This document shows positions 7,288-14,150 of a stretch of DNA of 20,606 bases, piece after piece. Numbering within the stretch: the first letter of the stretch is position 1; each line of letters opens with the position of its first letter. The position numbers and the translations under genes are program-made. Source of the DNA: JAHIVB01 sp964574705 (GTDB lineage Bacteria > Bacillota_I > Bacilli_A > Izemoplasmatales > Hujiaoplasmataceae). The notes under the pieces are model-generated. The model saw only the letters and a list, made by a program, of their open reading frames with translations, was not told the origin of the DNA and did not search any database. Location of the stretch: contig CAZNOO010000026.1 of NCBI GenBank assembly GCA_964574705.1, positions 1-20,606 of the forward strand, read 5' to 3'.

Positions 7288-8300
7288 TAAGCAAAGAATT
7301 CCCTTACTAAATCAATGGCTTGCTTGATTTCTTCTTTTGAAATGTCTTTATGTGTCACAAAACGGAATGCGCCTTCGTATCCTAAAATTTTGACACCGTG
7401 TTCAAAGAGATAGCTTTCAAGATCATTCTTCTTTTCGCTATCGATATCAAAAAAGACCATGTTGATGTCTCTTTGGAATTCATCAATATGAATTCCTTTG
7501 ACATCTCTTAACAAGGATTCCATGTATCTAGCATTATCATGGTCAATTTTTAGACGTTTTGACATTTTTTCAACTGCTACTTTTCCAGCTGCTGCTAAAA
7601 TTCCAACTTGCCTCATTCCCCCACCCATGACTTTTCTTTTCAGTCTAGCTTCATCGATGAATTCTTTAGATCCTACCAAAACAGTACCAATTGGAGCGGC
7701 AAGCCCTTTTGATAGACAGACACTTACGGAGTCAGCGTATTGTGCAATTTCGCTGACGTTGCAATTTAGAGCGGTTGCAGCGTTGAAAATACGTGCACCG
7801 TCTAAGTGCACTGAAAGTCCAAAATCTTTCGCTATTTTGTAAACCTTGGACATATAGTCCAAAGGAAGAACTCTTCCACCAAATGCATTTTCCATGCATA
7901 CTAGTTTGGTTCTTGTCGTTGAAATGGTTCTTTGTTTAATGCTTTTTTTTAACTTTTCAAGATCCCAGATACCCAAATTGCTTTCTAGTGTAAAAAGTTG
8001 TACACCCGAAATGACGGGTGACGCTCCGGATTCGTGTTGAACGATATGTGCACCTTGGTCTAAAATGACTTCATCGCCCTGACGACAATGTGTGAACAAA
8101 GCTAGCTGATTGGAAAAAGTTCCAGAAGGAACGAATACTGCGGCTTCTTTTCCTAACATTTTTGCGACGATGTCTTCAAAATCATTCATTGTAGGGTCAT
8201 CAGAAAAGACGTCATCTCCGACGACAGCTTTAATCATTTCAGAAAGCATTTCCTCTGTAGGAATTGTAACAGTATCACTTCTTAAGTCTATGAATTTCAT
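7287..8300 (-). CDS. ltaE: Low-specificity L-threonine aldolase
   Basis: This PLP enzyme (fold type I) cleaves L-threonine or L-allo-threonine to glycine and acetaldehyde. It is 337 aa, the normal length. The N-terminal signature is DLRSDTVTIPT (5-15), PSGTFSNQ (58-65) binds the PLP phosphate, and His85 in DQGAHIVQHE stacks on the cofactor. VHLDGAR (164-170) holds the PLP-pyridine aspartate Asp167, and SKGLAAPIG (197-205) contains the Schiff-base Lys198. It overlaps chorismate mutase upstream (ATGA) and the Nudix gene downstream (TAATG). It could supply glycine in an organism with a small biosynthetic repertoire; that is inference. Confidence 0.95.
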   Translation of the reverse strand: MKFIDLRSDTVTIPTEEMLSEMIKAVVGDDVFSDDPTMNDFEDIVAKMLGKEAAVFVPSGTFSNQLALFTHCRQGDEVILDQGAHIVQHESGASPVISGVQLFTLESNLGIWDLEKLKKSIKQRTISTTRTKLVCMENAFGGRVLPLDYMSKVYKIAKDFGLSVHLDGARIFNAATALNCNVSEIAQYADSVSVCLSKGLAAPIGTVLVGSKEFIDEARLKRKVMGGGMRQVGILAAAGKVAVEKMSKRLKIDHDNARYMESLLRDVKGIHIDEFQRDINMVFFDIDSEKKNDLESYLFEHGVKILGYEGAFRFVTHKDISKEEIKQAIDLVREFFA

Positions 8301-8578
8301 AGCGTACTCCTTACGATTAAGTATTTTTGATATTCCTTTGACACTTTCATGATGGTGTTGAGTACTTCATGGTAGTATTCTTGGAATAAAGGATCCTCTA
8401 TTTTAGAGATGTTCTTTTCAATGACTTGTTTTTCTCTCGATGAATCATAAACGGTCATGTCTTGACTCATTTTGTAATCAGCGATTTCATTTACTATTGT
8501 CATTCTTTTTAGAAACAGGAGACGGATTTTCTCATCGATTGAATCGATTTCTTGTCTCATTTCGCTTAGATCTCTCAT
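8297..8578 (-). CDS. aroQ: Monofunctional AroQ-type chorismate mutase
   Basis: The 93-aa all-helical protein converts chorismate to prephenate. Every active-site residue of the E. coli AroQ domain up to Glu52 is present at a constant offset of minus three: Arg8, Arg25, Lys36, Asp45, Arg48 and Glu49; Gln84 probably stands for the C-terminal glutamine. The first helix reads MRQEIDSIDEKIRLLFLKR. It is the first gene of a four-gene coupled operon, with AAGGAGAACC as ribosome site, and its TGA stop overlaps the threonine aldolase start. No other shikimate or aromatic amino acid gene is in the window, so the fate of prephenate is not shown here. Confidence 0.93.
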   Translation of the reverse strand: MRDLSEMRQEIDSIDEKIRLLFLKRMTIVNEIADYKMSQDMTVYDSSREKQVIEKNISKIEDPLFQEYYHEVLNTIMKVSKEYQKYLIVRSTL

Positions 8579-8614
8579 ATGGTTCTCCTTGTTATATTAT
8601 TTCTTATAGCCTCT

Positions 8615-8644
8615 ATTATAACAAAAAAAAAGTCTTGATTACAA
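8615..8644 (-). promoter_or_regulatory. Promoter of the chorismate mutase operon
   Basis: On the minus strand, TTGTAA (8639-8644) and TATAAT (8615-8620) are separated by 18 bases, 37 bases before the ATG. The -35 lies inside the hairpin of the trxB terminator, so the two signals overlap. Confidence 0.6.
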
Positions 8645-8651
8645 GACTTTT
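8622..8651 (-). terminator. Rho-independent terminator of trxA-trxB
   Basis: The minus strand has AAGTCTTG, a TAAT loop, CAAGACTT and then a run of T. It starts about 20 bases after the trxB stop and separates the thioredoxin genes from the chorismate mutase operon. Confidence 0.9.
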
Positions 8652-8671
8652 CAAATATGGTGATATTCGAT

Positions 8672-9547
8672 TTATAAATCAGTTGTGTCTGCTTTTTTCT
8701 TTCTGAGATACTTATTGATTGCAAATGCAGCTTGAGAGCCATCATCTGCGGCTTTCACAATTTGGAGCCATCCTCCACCGATGCAGTCGCCTGCAGCGAA
8801 GAGTCCTGGAATATTGGTCATGAGTTGATGATCTACGACAATATCGTTTTTTTCTGTAAAAGCACCCATTCTAACAGCGAAGTCAGCAGCGGATGGAGTT
8901 CCCATTGCCACAAACAAAACATCGATATCAATAACGCCATTTTCAGTAACAACCGATTTCAGCGTTTCTTCTCCTCTGATTTCAGTGATTTTACTCGTTA
9001 CAACTTTCGCATCTTCAATTTCAGTTTCAAGCGGCATCGCATTCGTAAATACGGTAATGTCCGGGCTGAAATTTAGTAGGACGTCTAGTTCTTCAAGCAT
9101 AAATTCGCCGTTACCAACCAAACCTATTTTTTTGTTTCTAAATAAGAATCCATCACAGACGGCACAAAAGGAAATTCCTTTTCCAACGAAGTCATTGAAT
9201 CCTTTGACCCTTAAAGATGTACGGTTTGCGCCTGTCGCAAGCAATACGACTTTTGCTTCATGTTCTCTTTTGTTGGTTTTAACCGTAAAAGTATCGAAAG
9301 AATCGATACCAAGCACTTCTTCTTGATAAACTGGAATATCAAGCCTTTTGGCTTGTTTGATTCCGTTTTCAAATAATTGCTTCCCAGAAATAGGTTCAAT
9401 GAACCCATAATAATTCTCGATATGATCTGTCTTTCCCAAGGTTCCATAGTCTTTCATGATGATTACAACATCAAGTTTGAACCTCTTTAAGTAAATTGCG
9501 GCGGAGACCCCTGCAGGGCCTCCACCGACAACGATTACATCAATCAT
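8672..9547 (-). CDS. trxB: Thioredoxin reductase, probably ferredoxin-dependent type
   Basis: The 291-aa flavoprotein has the low-molecular-weight thioredoxin reductase layout. The FAD dinucleotide motif is VVGGGPAG (6-13), ATGAN lies at 104-108, the redox pair is CAVC (128-131), and the second FAD motif is AAGDCIGGGWLQIVKAADDG (251-270). The middle domain normally binds NADPH through GGGxxAxE and HRRxxxR. Here the first reads GNGEFMLEE (145-153) and the second is replaced by DITVFTNAMP (163-172), with no arginine pair. Such loss is the hallmark of ferredoxin-dependent flavin thioredoxin reductases known from clostridia. It is encoded one base after its thioredoxin, which fixes the partner. 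Confidence 0.88.
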   Translation of the reverse strand: MIDVIVVGGGPAGVSAAIYLKRFKLDVVIIMKDYGTLGKTDHIENYYGFIEPISGKQLFENGIKQAKRLDIPVYQEEVLGIDSFDTFTVKTNKREHEAKVVLLATGANRTSLRVKGFNDFVGKGISFCAVCDGFLFRNKKIGLVGNGEFMLEELDVLLNFSPDITVFTNAMPLETEIEDAKVVTSKITEIRGEETLKSVVTENGVIDIDVLFVAMGTPSAADFAVRMGAFTEKNDIVVDHQLMTNIPGLFAAGDCIGGGWLQIVKAADDGSQAAFAINKYLRKKKADTTDL

Positions 9548-9548
9548 G

Positions 9549-9860
9549 TTATAAACCTAGGCGTCTGATTAAATCTTCTTTTCTCAATAATCCAACGACT
9601 TGTGCAACAGGTTTTCCACCTTGGAACTTAATAACTGTCGGAATGCTTGACACTCTGAATTGGTTTGCTAAATATCCTTCTTCATCGACGTTCAATTTTC
9701 CGATTTTTACTTTTCCTTCGAAGTCTTCAGCGATTTCTTCGATGATGGGACCTAACATTAAGCATGGGCGGCACCATGCAGCCCAGAAATCCACGATTAC
9801 GGGGATATCGGACTCTAATACTTCTTTTTTAAAGTTTTCACTTGTGATTTTAATTGGCAT
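9549..9860 (-). CDS. trxA: Thioredoxin with WCRPC active site
   Basis: The 103-aa protein has a standard thioredoxin fold. VDFWAAWCRPC (23-33) holds the redox pair Cys30 and Cys33, and SSIPT (71-75) carries the cis-proline Pro74. The residue between the cysteines is Arg instead of the nearly universal Gly of WCGPC, which may alter the redox potential or partner choice. The start is set by AGGAGG nine bases upstream of the ATG. The stop is one base from the trxB start. A poor TAAAAT -10 at 9903-9908 may serve the pair; no terminator separates it from the upstream acetyltransferase gene. Confidence 0.95.
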   Translation of the reverse strand: MPIKITSENFKKEVLESDIPVIVDFWAAWCRPCLMLGPIIEEIAEDFEGKVKIGKLNVDEEGYLANQFRVSSIPTVIKFQGGKPVAQVVGLLRKEDLIRRLGL

Positions 9861-9940
9861 ACATTTTTCCTCCTACCAAGGTTAACTAATTTTTTTCAAC
9901 TTATTTTACCAAAATAAATACATTAAATCTACTGTTTTGC

Positions 9941-10411
9941 TCAAAGTTGCTTAAGTGTTGTTTCATCGATTCTAAAAATAGTCCAATCGTCTAGTGAAGA
10001 TGCACCTAACGAATGGTAAAAATCAATGGCAGGTTGGTTCCAATCCAAGCAAACCCATTCCATTCTTCCGCAAGTTTCAGATTTAGCAATCTGAATCAAT
10101 TCCTTGAAAAAAGCTTTGCCATATCCCTTGGATCTGTATTCAGGGAAGAGAAACAAATCTTCGAGATAAAGTCCTTTTTTCGCTTTGAATGTCGAGTAGT
10201 TATAGAAATATAAAGCGAAGCCGACGTTGACTCCGTTTTCAAAACCAAGTAAAACATGAGCATCATGATTTTCAAAGAGTGATTTCTTCAAAGATTCCAG
10301 AGTCGCTTCTACTTGGTGAGAAAGCTTCTCATACTCGGCAATTCCTTTGATGCAATTCAAGATGAGTGGAGTGTCTTGAACGCTCGCTTTACGAATTAAA
10401 AAATCGTTCAT
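9941..10411 (-). CDS. GNAT acetyltransferase, diamine/thialysine N-acetyltransferase-like
   Basis: This 156-aa protein is a Gcn5-related N-acetyltransferase. The acetyl-CoA loop is LEDLFLFPEYRSKGYGKAFF (about 83-102), with R-x-x-G-x-G/A in the form RSKGYG. The later stretch CLDWNQPAIDFYHSLGA and the end DWTIFRID are typical of the group related to spermidine/spermine and thialysine N-acetyltransferases. The substrate is not established. It starts three bases after the guanylate-kinase-like stop, with AGGAG as ribosome site, so the two genes form an operon. Confidence 0.88.
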   Translation of the reverse strand: MNDFLIRKASVQDTPLILNCIKGIAEYEKLSHQVEATLESLKKSLFENHDAHVLLGFENGVNVGFALYFYNYSTFKAKKGLYLEDLFLFPEYRSKGYGKAFFKELIQIAKSETCGRMEWVCLDWNQPAIDFYHSLGASSLDDWTIFRIDETTLKQL

Positions 10412-10414
10412 TGG

Positions 10415-10996
10415 TTACTCACTCTCCTGAAATAATGACATCTGTCGGTACCCAATCTTTTTGCTTTTTAATATTTCCAAGTAGGATTCGTATATGTATT
10501 TAGCCAGCTCTGAAAGTTCAATGTTTGTTGTATCGATAATCAAATCCAATCCCTCGATTTTTGATAAATCGAAATCAATTCGGTCGGATTCAATTCTCTT
10601 TATGATATCAACTTCCAAATCTTTGCGAATACGCATCCGATCAATTCGACATTCTTCTTTGGTTTTCAAGAATATGGCAACGATTGATGGAAGATTCAAT
10701 TTTAGAAAAGAGGCCAGTCCTTGCGGTTCTAAGATAATGAGTTTATCATCATTAATCTCGTTTAGAGGCGTTCCATAACGGTATCCGTTATAACTCGCAG
10801 TTTCAGCAAAATACCCTTCTTTTTTTTGTTTATCGTATAATTCATCGGTCAAGAAATGATAATCAAACCCTTCAATTTCTCCGATTCTTTTTGGACGAGT
10901 CGTACAAGTTACAACTCTGGAAATGGGATATCTATTGAGCATGATTTTTGCGGATTCGGTTTTTCCAGATGCACTCGGCCCGAGCAATATTAGCAT
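10415..10996 (-). CDS. Guanylate-kinase-like nucleotide kinase
   Basis: This 193-aa P-loop kinase begins directly with LILLGPSASGKT (2-13). TCTTRPKR (30-37), EIEGFDYHFLT (40-50), GYFAETASYNGYRYGTP (61-77) and LEPQG (89-93) match the GMP-binding and lid elements of guanylate kinase. The lid arginines RMRIRK are at about 120-125. The C terminus has an extra tail ending GYRQMSLFQESE that I do not recognise. Overall it is more divergent than a housekeeping Gmk, so it may be a paralogue with another role or the sole enzyme of this lineage. AGGGGGGTGA is the ribosome site. A perfect extended -10 lies upstream. Confidence 0.75.
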   Translation of the reverse strand: MLILLGPSASGKTESAKIMLNRYPISRVVTCTTRPKRIGEIEGFDYHFLTDELYDKQKKEGYFAETASYNGYRYGTPLNEINDDKLIILEPQGLASFLKLNLPSIVAIFLKTKEECRIDRMRIRKDLEVDIIKRIESDRIDFDLSKIEGLDLIIDTTNIELSELAKYIYESYLEILKSKKIGYRQMSLFQESE

Positions 10997-11025
10997 ATCT
11001 TCACCCCCCTTTGGTTGTTAAGTTT

Positions 11026-11034
11026 ATTATATCA
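11026..11034 (-). promoter_or_regulatory. Promoter of the guanylate-kinase-like/GNAT operon
   Basis: On the minus strand, TGATATAAT is an extended -10 box 29 bases before the ATG at 10996. No strong -35 match lies at the usual distance. Confidence 0.6.
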
Positions 11035-11119
11035 TGGATAACTTGAAATTGAAGCGAGTTTTTCATTGAAATTTTGAATCTCATTTTAAGCTCAAAAATC
11101 ACAAGAACTTGAATACCAT

Positions 11120-11148
11120 TTGATTATAATTTGATTTAGTAGTATAAT
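11120..11148 (+). promoter_or_regulatory. Promoter of ktrB
   Basis: TTGATT (11120-11125) and TATAAT (11143-11148) are separated by exactly 17 bases. It is divergent from the guanylate-kinase-like promoter. The ~70 bases between the two promoters are AT-rich, and I see no operator or riboswitch structure in them. Confidence 0.75.
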
Positions 11149-11190
11149 ACTTTACGATATTTTTTTTCAATAATGTGGGGTGTTCTTCTT

Positions 11191-12516
11191 ATGAAGAAAA
11201 AGAAACGTCTGTCACCGCTGATTGTGATTGTCTTAAGTTTCCTTGGGATTATTGTATTCGGCGTCATATTATTAAAACTTCCTTTCGCTGTTCAAAGCAG
11301 AGAAAGCCTCGGCTGGGCGGATGCCATTTTCCTTGCGACGTCTGCAGTCTGTGTTACCGGTCTTTCGACGATTGCGAATCTAGCAGCGACACTTTCTGTT
11401 TTTGGAAAGGTTGTTCTCGCTTTATTGATTCAAGTCGGAGGACTCGGAATCGTCACGATTGCAATCTACGTCCTTGTCATTCTTGGAATCAAGATTGGCG
11501 TTACAGAGAGATACGTTCTCAAAGAAGCATTAAATCAGCACACGATTGCCGGAATGGTTCGACTGGTCCGTTCCATCATTTTCACGACACTGATTATCGA
11601 GTCAGTTGGAATGGTGATTAACTTCATCGTTTTCATTCAAGACTATAGTTTCTGGAGTGCCCTGGGAATCAGTGCCTTTCATTCGATATCTTCGTTTAAC
11701 AACGCCGGTTTCGATATTTTAGGCGATACCAGTTTGCAAGCCTACTCAGGAAACATTCTTTTGAATATCAATACAATGGTTCAGATTATCATTGGTGGTA
11801 TTGGATTCATCGTCATTCAAGATTTATTGAAGAAACGCAGCTGGAAGGGACTTAGTCTTTACTCCAAAATCGTATTAAAAACAACTTTATTCTTGATTGT
11901 TGCTGGAACATTGTTGATCAAAATTATGGAAGGCGGAAATGCGACTTGGCTTCAAGCCCTTTTCCAAAGTGTCACCACTAGAACTGCCGGCTTTTCAACG
12001 ATTGACATGAATTTGTTCTCCTACACAACATTGACCGTCCTAATGGTCTTCATGTTCATCGGTGCGTCCCCGAACTCCACCGGTGGTGGTATCAAGACCA
12101 CAACGTTCTATGTAATCTTTAGAGCGACTTGGAGTTTTATTCGCGGAAAACCAACAATCATTAAAAATAGAAAACTGGATGATGATAACCGAGCGAAAGC
12201 CTATACTCTGCTCTTGCTTGCACTATCTTCGACCTTCGTCATTTTCATCATCGTCGCTTCGATTGAAATGCATAATACGGCCTATGACATGACGTTTATG
12301 AAAGTATTATTTGAAACCGTATCCGCATTTGGAACCGTAGGTCTTTCAATGGGAATTACACCCTATTTGATGCCTGCTTCAAAACTTGTTCTGTCGGTCT
12401 TGATGTTCTTGGGAAGACTCGGTCCAATCACTATTTTTGGAATCGTAAATACCAATTGGGGTCATCCTTACATTTCTACGGTTGACTACCCCTTGGAAAA
12501 AATCATAATTGGATAA
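11191..12516 (+). CDS. ktrB: K+ uptake transporter membrane subunit, KtrB/TrkH type
   Basis: The 441-aa membrane protein belongs to the superfamily of K+ transporters built from four M1-P-M2 repeats. The four filter regions are visible: SAVCVTGLS (51-59), SSFNNAGFD, TTRTAGFST and SAFGTVGLSMG. Each has the single glycine that lines the selectivity filter. A basic N-terminal tail (KKKKR) and the length fit KtrB. The ATG at 11191 is preferred because GGGGTG lies nine bases upstream; an earlier in-frame ATG at 11173 has no ribosome site. No regulatory KtrA/TrkA subunit is adjacent on either side, so it must be encoded elsewhere or be absent. Confidence 0.93.
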   Translation: MKKKKRLSPLIVIVLSFLGIIVFGVILLKLPFAVQSRESLGWADAIFLATSAVCVTGLSTIANLAATLSVFGKVVLALLIQVGGLGIVTIAIYVLVILGIKIGVTERYVLKEALNQHTIAGMVRLVRSIIFTTLIIESVGMVINFIVFIQDYSFWSALGISAFHSISSFNNAGFDILGDTSLQAYSGNILLNINTMVQIIIGGIGFIVIQDLLKKRSWKGLSLYSKIVLKTTLFLIVAGTLLIKIMEGGNATWLQALFQSVTTRTAGFSTIDMNLFSYTTLTVLMVFMFIGASPNSTGGGIKTTTFYVIFRATWSFIRGKPTIIKNRKLDDDNRAKAYTLLLLALSSTFVIFIIVASIEMHNTAYDMTFMKVLFETVSAFGTVGLSMGITPYLMPASKLVLSVLMFLGRLGPITIFGIVNTNWGHPYISTVDYPLEKIIIG

Positions 12517-12543
12517 AAACTCGATTTTTATCGAGTTTTTTTC
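12515..12543 (+). terminator. Rho-independent terminator of ktrB
   Basis: AAAACTCGAT, a TTTT loop and ATCGAGTTTT, followed by further T, begin at the ktrB stop codon itself (TAA at 12514-12516). Confidence 0.9.
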
Positions 12544-12555
12544 TTGGATATAAGA

Positions 12556-12561
12556 TATAAT
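12556..12561 (+). promoter_or_regulatory. -10 box before the RluA-family gene
   Basis: A perfect TATAAT lies 20 bases before the ATG at 12582. The corresponding -35 would fall in the ktrB terminator stem and shows no clear match. The resulting leader would be very short. Confidence 0.4.
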
Positions 12562-12581
12562 CAGTTTGGAGTGTGTTGCGT

Positions 12582-13256
12582 ATGAGCCATGGAATACAGA
12601 TTATTTATGAAGATTCAAATATCATGATTATAAACAAGCCAATCAAGATGCTGTCACATAGAGAAGACCGCAATCAACTTCCAAACGTCTTATCTGAACT
12701 CAAGCATCCACAATATCATGTGATTACTCGCCTTGACACCAATACAACAGGTTTGTTGCTTCTTGCAAAAACAAGCGAATCGGCTTCTCAACTCTCCAAG
12801 TGGATGAGAGCGGGAACGATTCATAAAACCTATTTAGCACTTGCAGTAGGATATTTTTCTAATCCCGAAGATACAGTTGAAGCCTATCTGCTTAAAGATA
12901 GCGAAAACTCTATTGTCAGGCTCAGCCATACGCCACTCGAAGGCGCAGACAAGATTGTGACAAAATACAAAGTTCTTCAAGAAAAAAATCAACTTTCGCT
13001 TGTTGAGATTGAATTGATTACAGGGAAAACCCATCAGATTAGAAGTCACTTCGCGCTTTTGAAGAAACCCCTGCTTGGAGATCCTCTTTACGGAAATAAA
13101 AAAATGAATCAACTTCATCATCAAACAGTTCAATGCCTTATTTCCTATAAATTAAGTTTTGACACCTTTGAAAATAGTTCTTCACTTGACTATCTGTTTG
13201 GAAAAGAGTTTGTTTTAAAAAAAATTCCTTTTATAGACATTATAGAGAAAAAATAA
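12582..13256 (+). CDS. RluA-family pseudouridine synthase
   Basis: The 224-aa protein is a pseudouridine synthase of the RluA/RluC/RluD group without an S4 domain. The N-terminal IIYEDSNIMIINKP (7-20) is the usual opening. The catalytic motif is ITRLDTNTTGLLLLAK (48-63) with Asp52; the common His before RLD is Thr and the Ser of TSG is Thr. The C-terminal motif ELITGKTHQIRSHFA, then LLGDPLYG, confirms the family. I place the start at the ATG at 12582, ten bases after GGAG; GTG and TTG codons further upstream lie too close to that site. The RNA target, rRNA or tRNA, cannot be read from the sequence. Confidence 0.93.
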   Translation: MSHGIQIIYEDSNIMIINKPIKMLSHREDRNQLPNVLSELKHPQYHVITRLDTNTTGLLLLAKTSESASQLSKWMRAGTIHKTYLALAVGYFSNPEDTVEAYLLKDSENSIVRLSHTPLEGADKIVTKYKVLQEKNQLSLVEIELITGKTHQIRSHFALLKKPLLGDPLYGNKKMNQLHHQTVQCLISYKLSFDTFENSSSLDYLFGKEFVLKKIPFIDIIEKK

Positions 13257-13290
13257 CACCTATTCGACGAATAAGTGTTATTTTTTTTCT
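13250..13290. terminator. Shared bidirectional terminator
   Basis: AATAACAC (13252-13259) pairs with GTGTTATT (13275-13282), and inner arms TATTCG/CGAATA extend the stem. A and T runs flank both sides, so it can act on both strands. The stop codons of the two convergent genes (13254-13256 plus, 13278-13280 minus) lie inside the stem arms. Confidence 0.85.
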
Positions 13291-14129
13291 TTTTCAGGAT
13301 ATGAAATTGAAAGCATTCTATTTGTTGCTTCCCACAAAAGGTCCCTTGCTTTGTCGCTTCTTGCGGCTTTTGAAACCTTGTTTGGAAGTTTATTACAATA
13401 AGAATAATGATTTCCTATATCACAGTCATATAGGAGGTAACCATAATTTTCTCCAATTTGTTCAGGATTGATTCCTCCACTCGTGAAACTTCGAAAAGCC
13501 CATCTAAAAAATCCATTGGAGTACTTTTCCATAATCCCAGTCTTGACAAGTCCCGGATCGATTGTATAAGTATATATGCCCGTTGAAGGATAAACGAATT
13601 CATTCATTCCTCGAGCGAATAAGATATTATACAATTTTGTTTTCGAGTAAGATTTGAGCAAAAAATAAGGTTTGATAGCTTCTATGTTTTTTGGATTGAA
13701 TCGAGCGACTTTATGAATCATGCTGGTTGTGGTAACGACTTTTCCTTTTTTTAAAGATAATAATGGAATCAAGCAATGAGTTAACTGAACAGCGGCTAAA
13801 TAATTGACTTGGAATTGCATTTCGTGGTGATCTATTGTGATTTCCTTTTTTTGTGGAATGATTGCCGCGTTATGAATCAAAGCATCAATTCCATCTGGGA
13901 ATTCAGACGCAATCTTTTTTCCTTCCTCTTCCACTTCTTTCAATACAGAAAAATCCGCTTTGACGGAAACAAATCTCTCGAACCCCAATGCTGAAAATTC
14001 ATTTTGGATTGAAGATAACTTTTCTGGATTTCTTCCGATTCCGATGACTTGTTCGCCCTTTGATAAAAAGTAATGTACTAATTCTTTGCCAATCCCGCTA
14101 GTGACACCAGTAATTACAATTGTTTTCAT
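13278..14129 (-). CDS. Short-chain dehydrogenase/reductase
   Basis: The 283-aa protein is a classical-type SDR using NAD(P)H. The cofactor motif TGVTSGIG is at 7-14, NAA at 87-89, the catalytic Ser136 in TTTSMIH, and Tyr161/Lys165 in SYSKTK. The DPGLVKTGI stretch (191-199) follows, as in the retinol-dehydrogenase-like branch. The substrate is unknown. The start is the ATG at 14129 with AGGAGATG upstream. It follows the 8-TM protein by 21 bases on the same strand, so they are likely cotranscribed. Its last codons run into the bidirectional terminator. Confidence 0.93.
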   Translation of the reverse strand: MKTIVITGVTSGIGKELVHYFLSKGEQVIGIGRNPEKLSSIQNEFSALGFERFVSVKADFSVLKEVEEEGKKIASEFPDGIDALIHNAAIIPQKKEITIDHHEMQFQVNYLAAVQLTHCLIPLLSLKKGKVVTTTSMIHKVARFNPKNIEAIKPYFLLKSYSKTKLYNILFARGMNEFVYPSTGIYTYTIDPGLVKTGIMEKYSNGFFRWAFRSFTSGGINPEQIGENYGYLLYDCDIGNHYSYCNKLPNKVSKAARSDKARDLLWEATNRMLSISYPEKEKK

Positions 14130-14150
14130 GCATTCATCTCCTATGAAAAC

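Noticed and set aside
8297..8299. Mycoplasma-type genetic code with TGA as tryptophan
   Set aside because: TGA ends chorismate mutase exactly at the expected length and overlaps the next ATG; the same holds for three other genes in the window.
11035..11119. Possible riboswitch or operator in the divergent ktrB spacer
   Set aside because: The sequence is AT-rich with loose TTGAA repeats but no stable stem or conserved core; the ktrB transcript would begin downstream of most of it.
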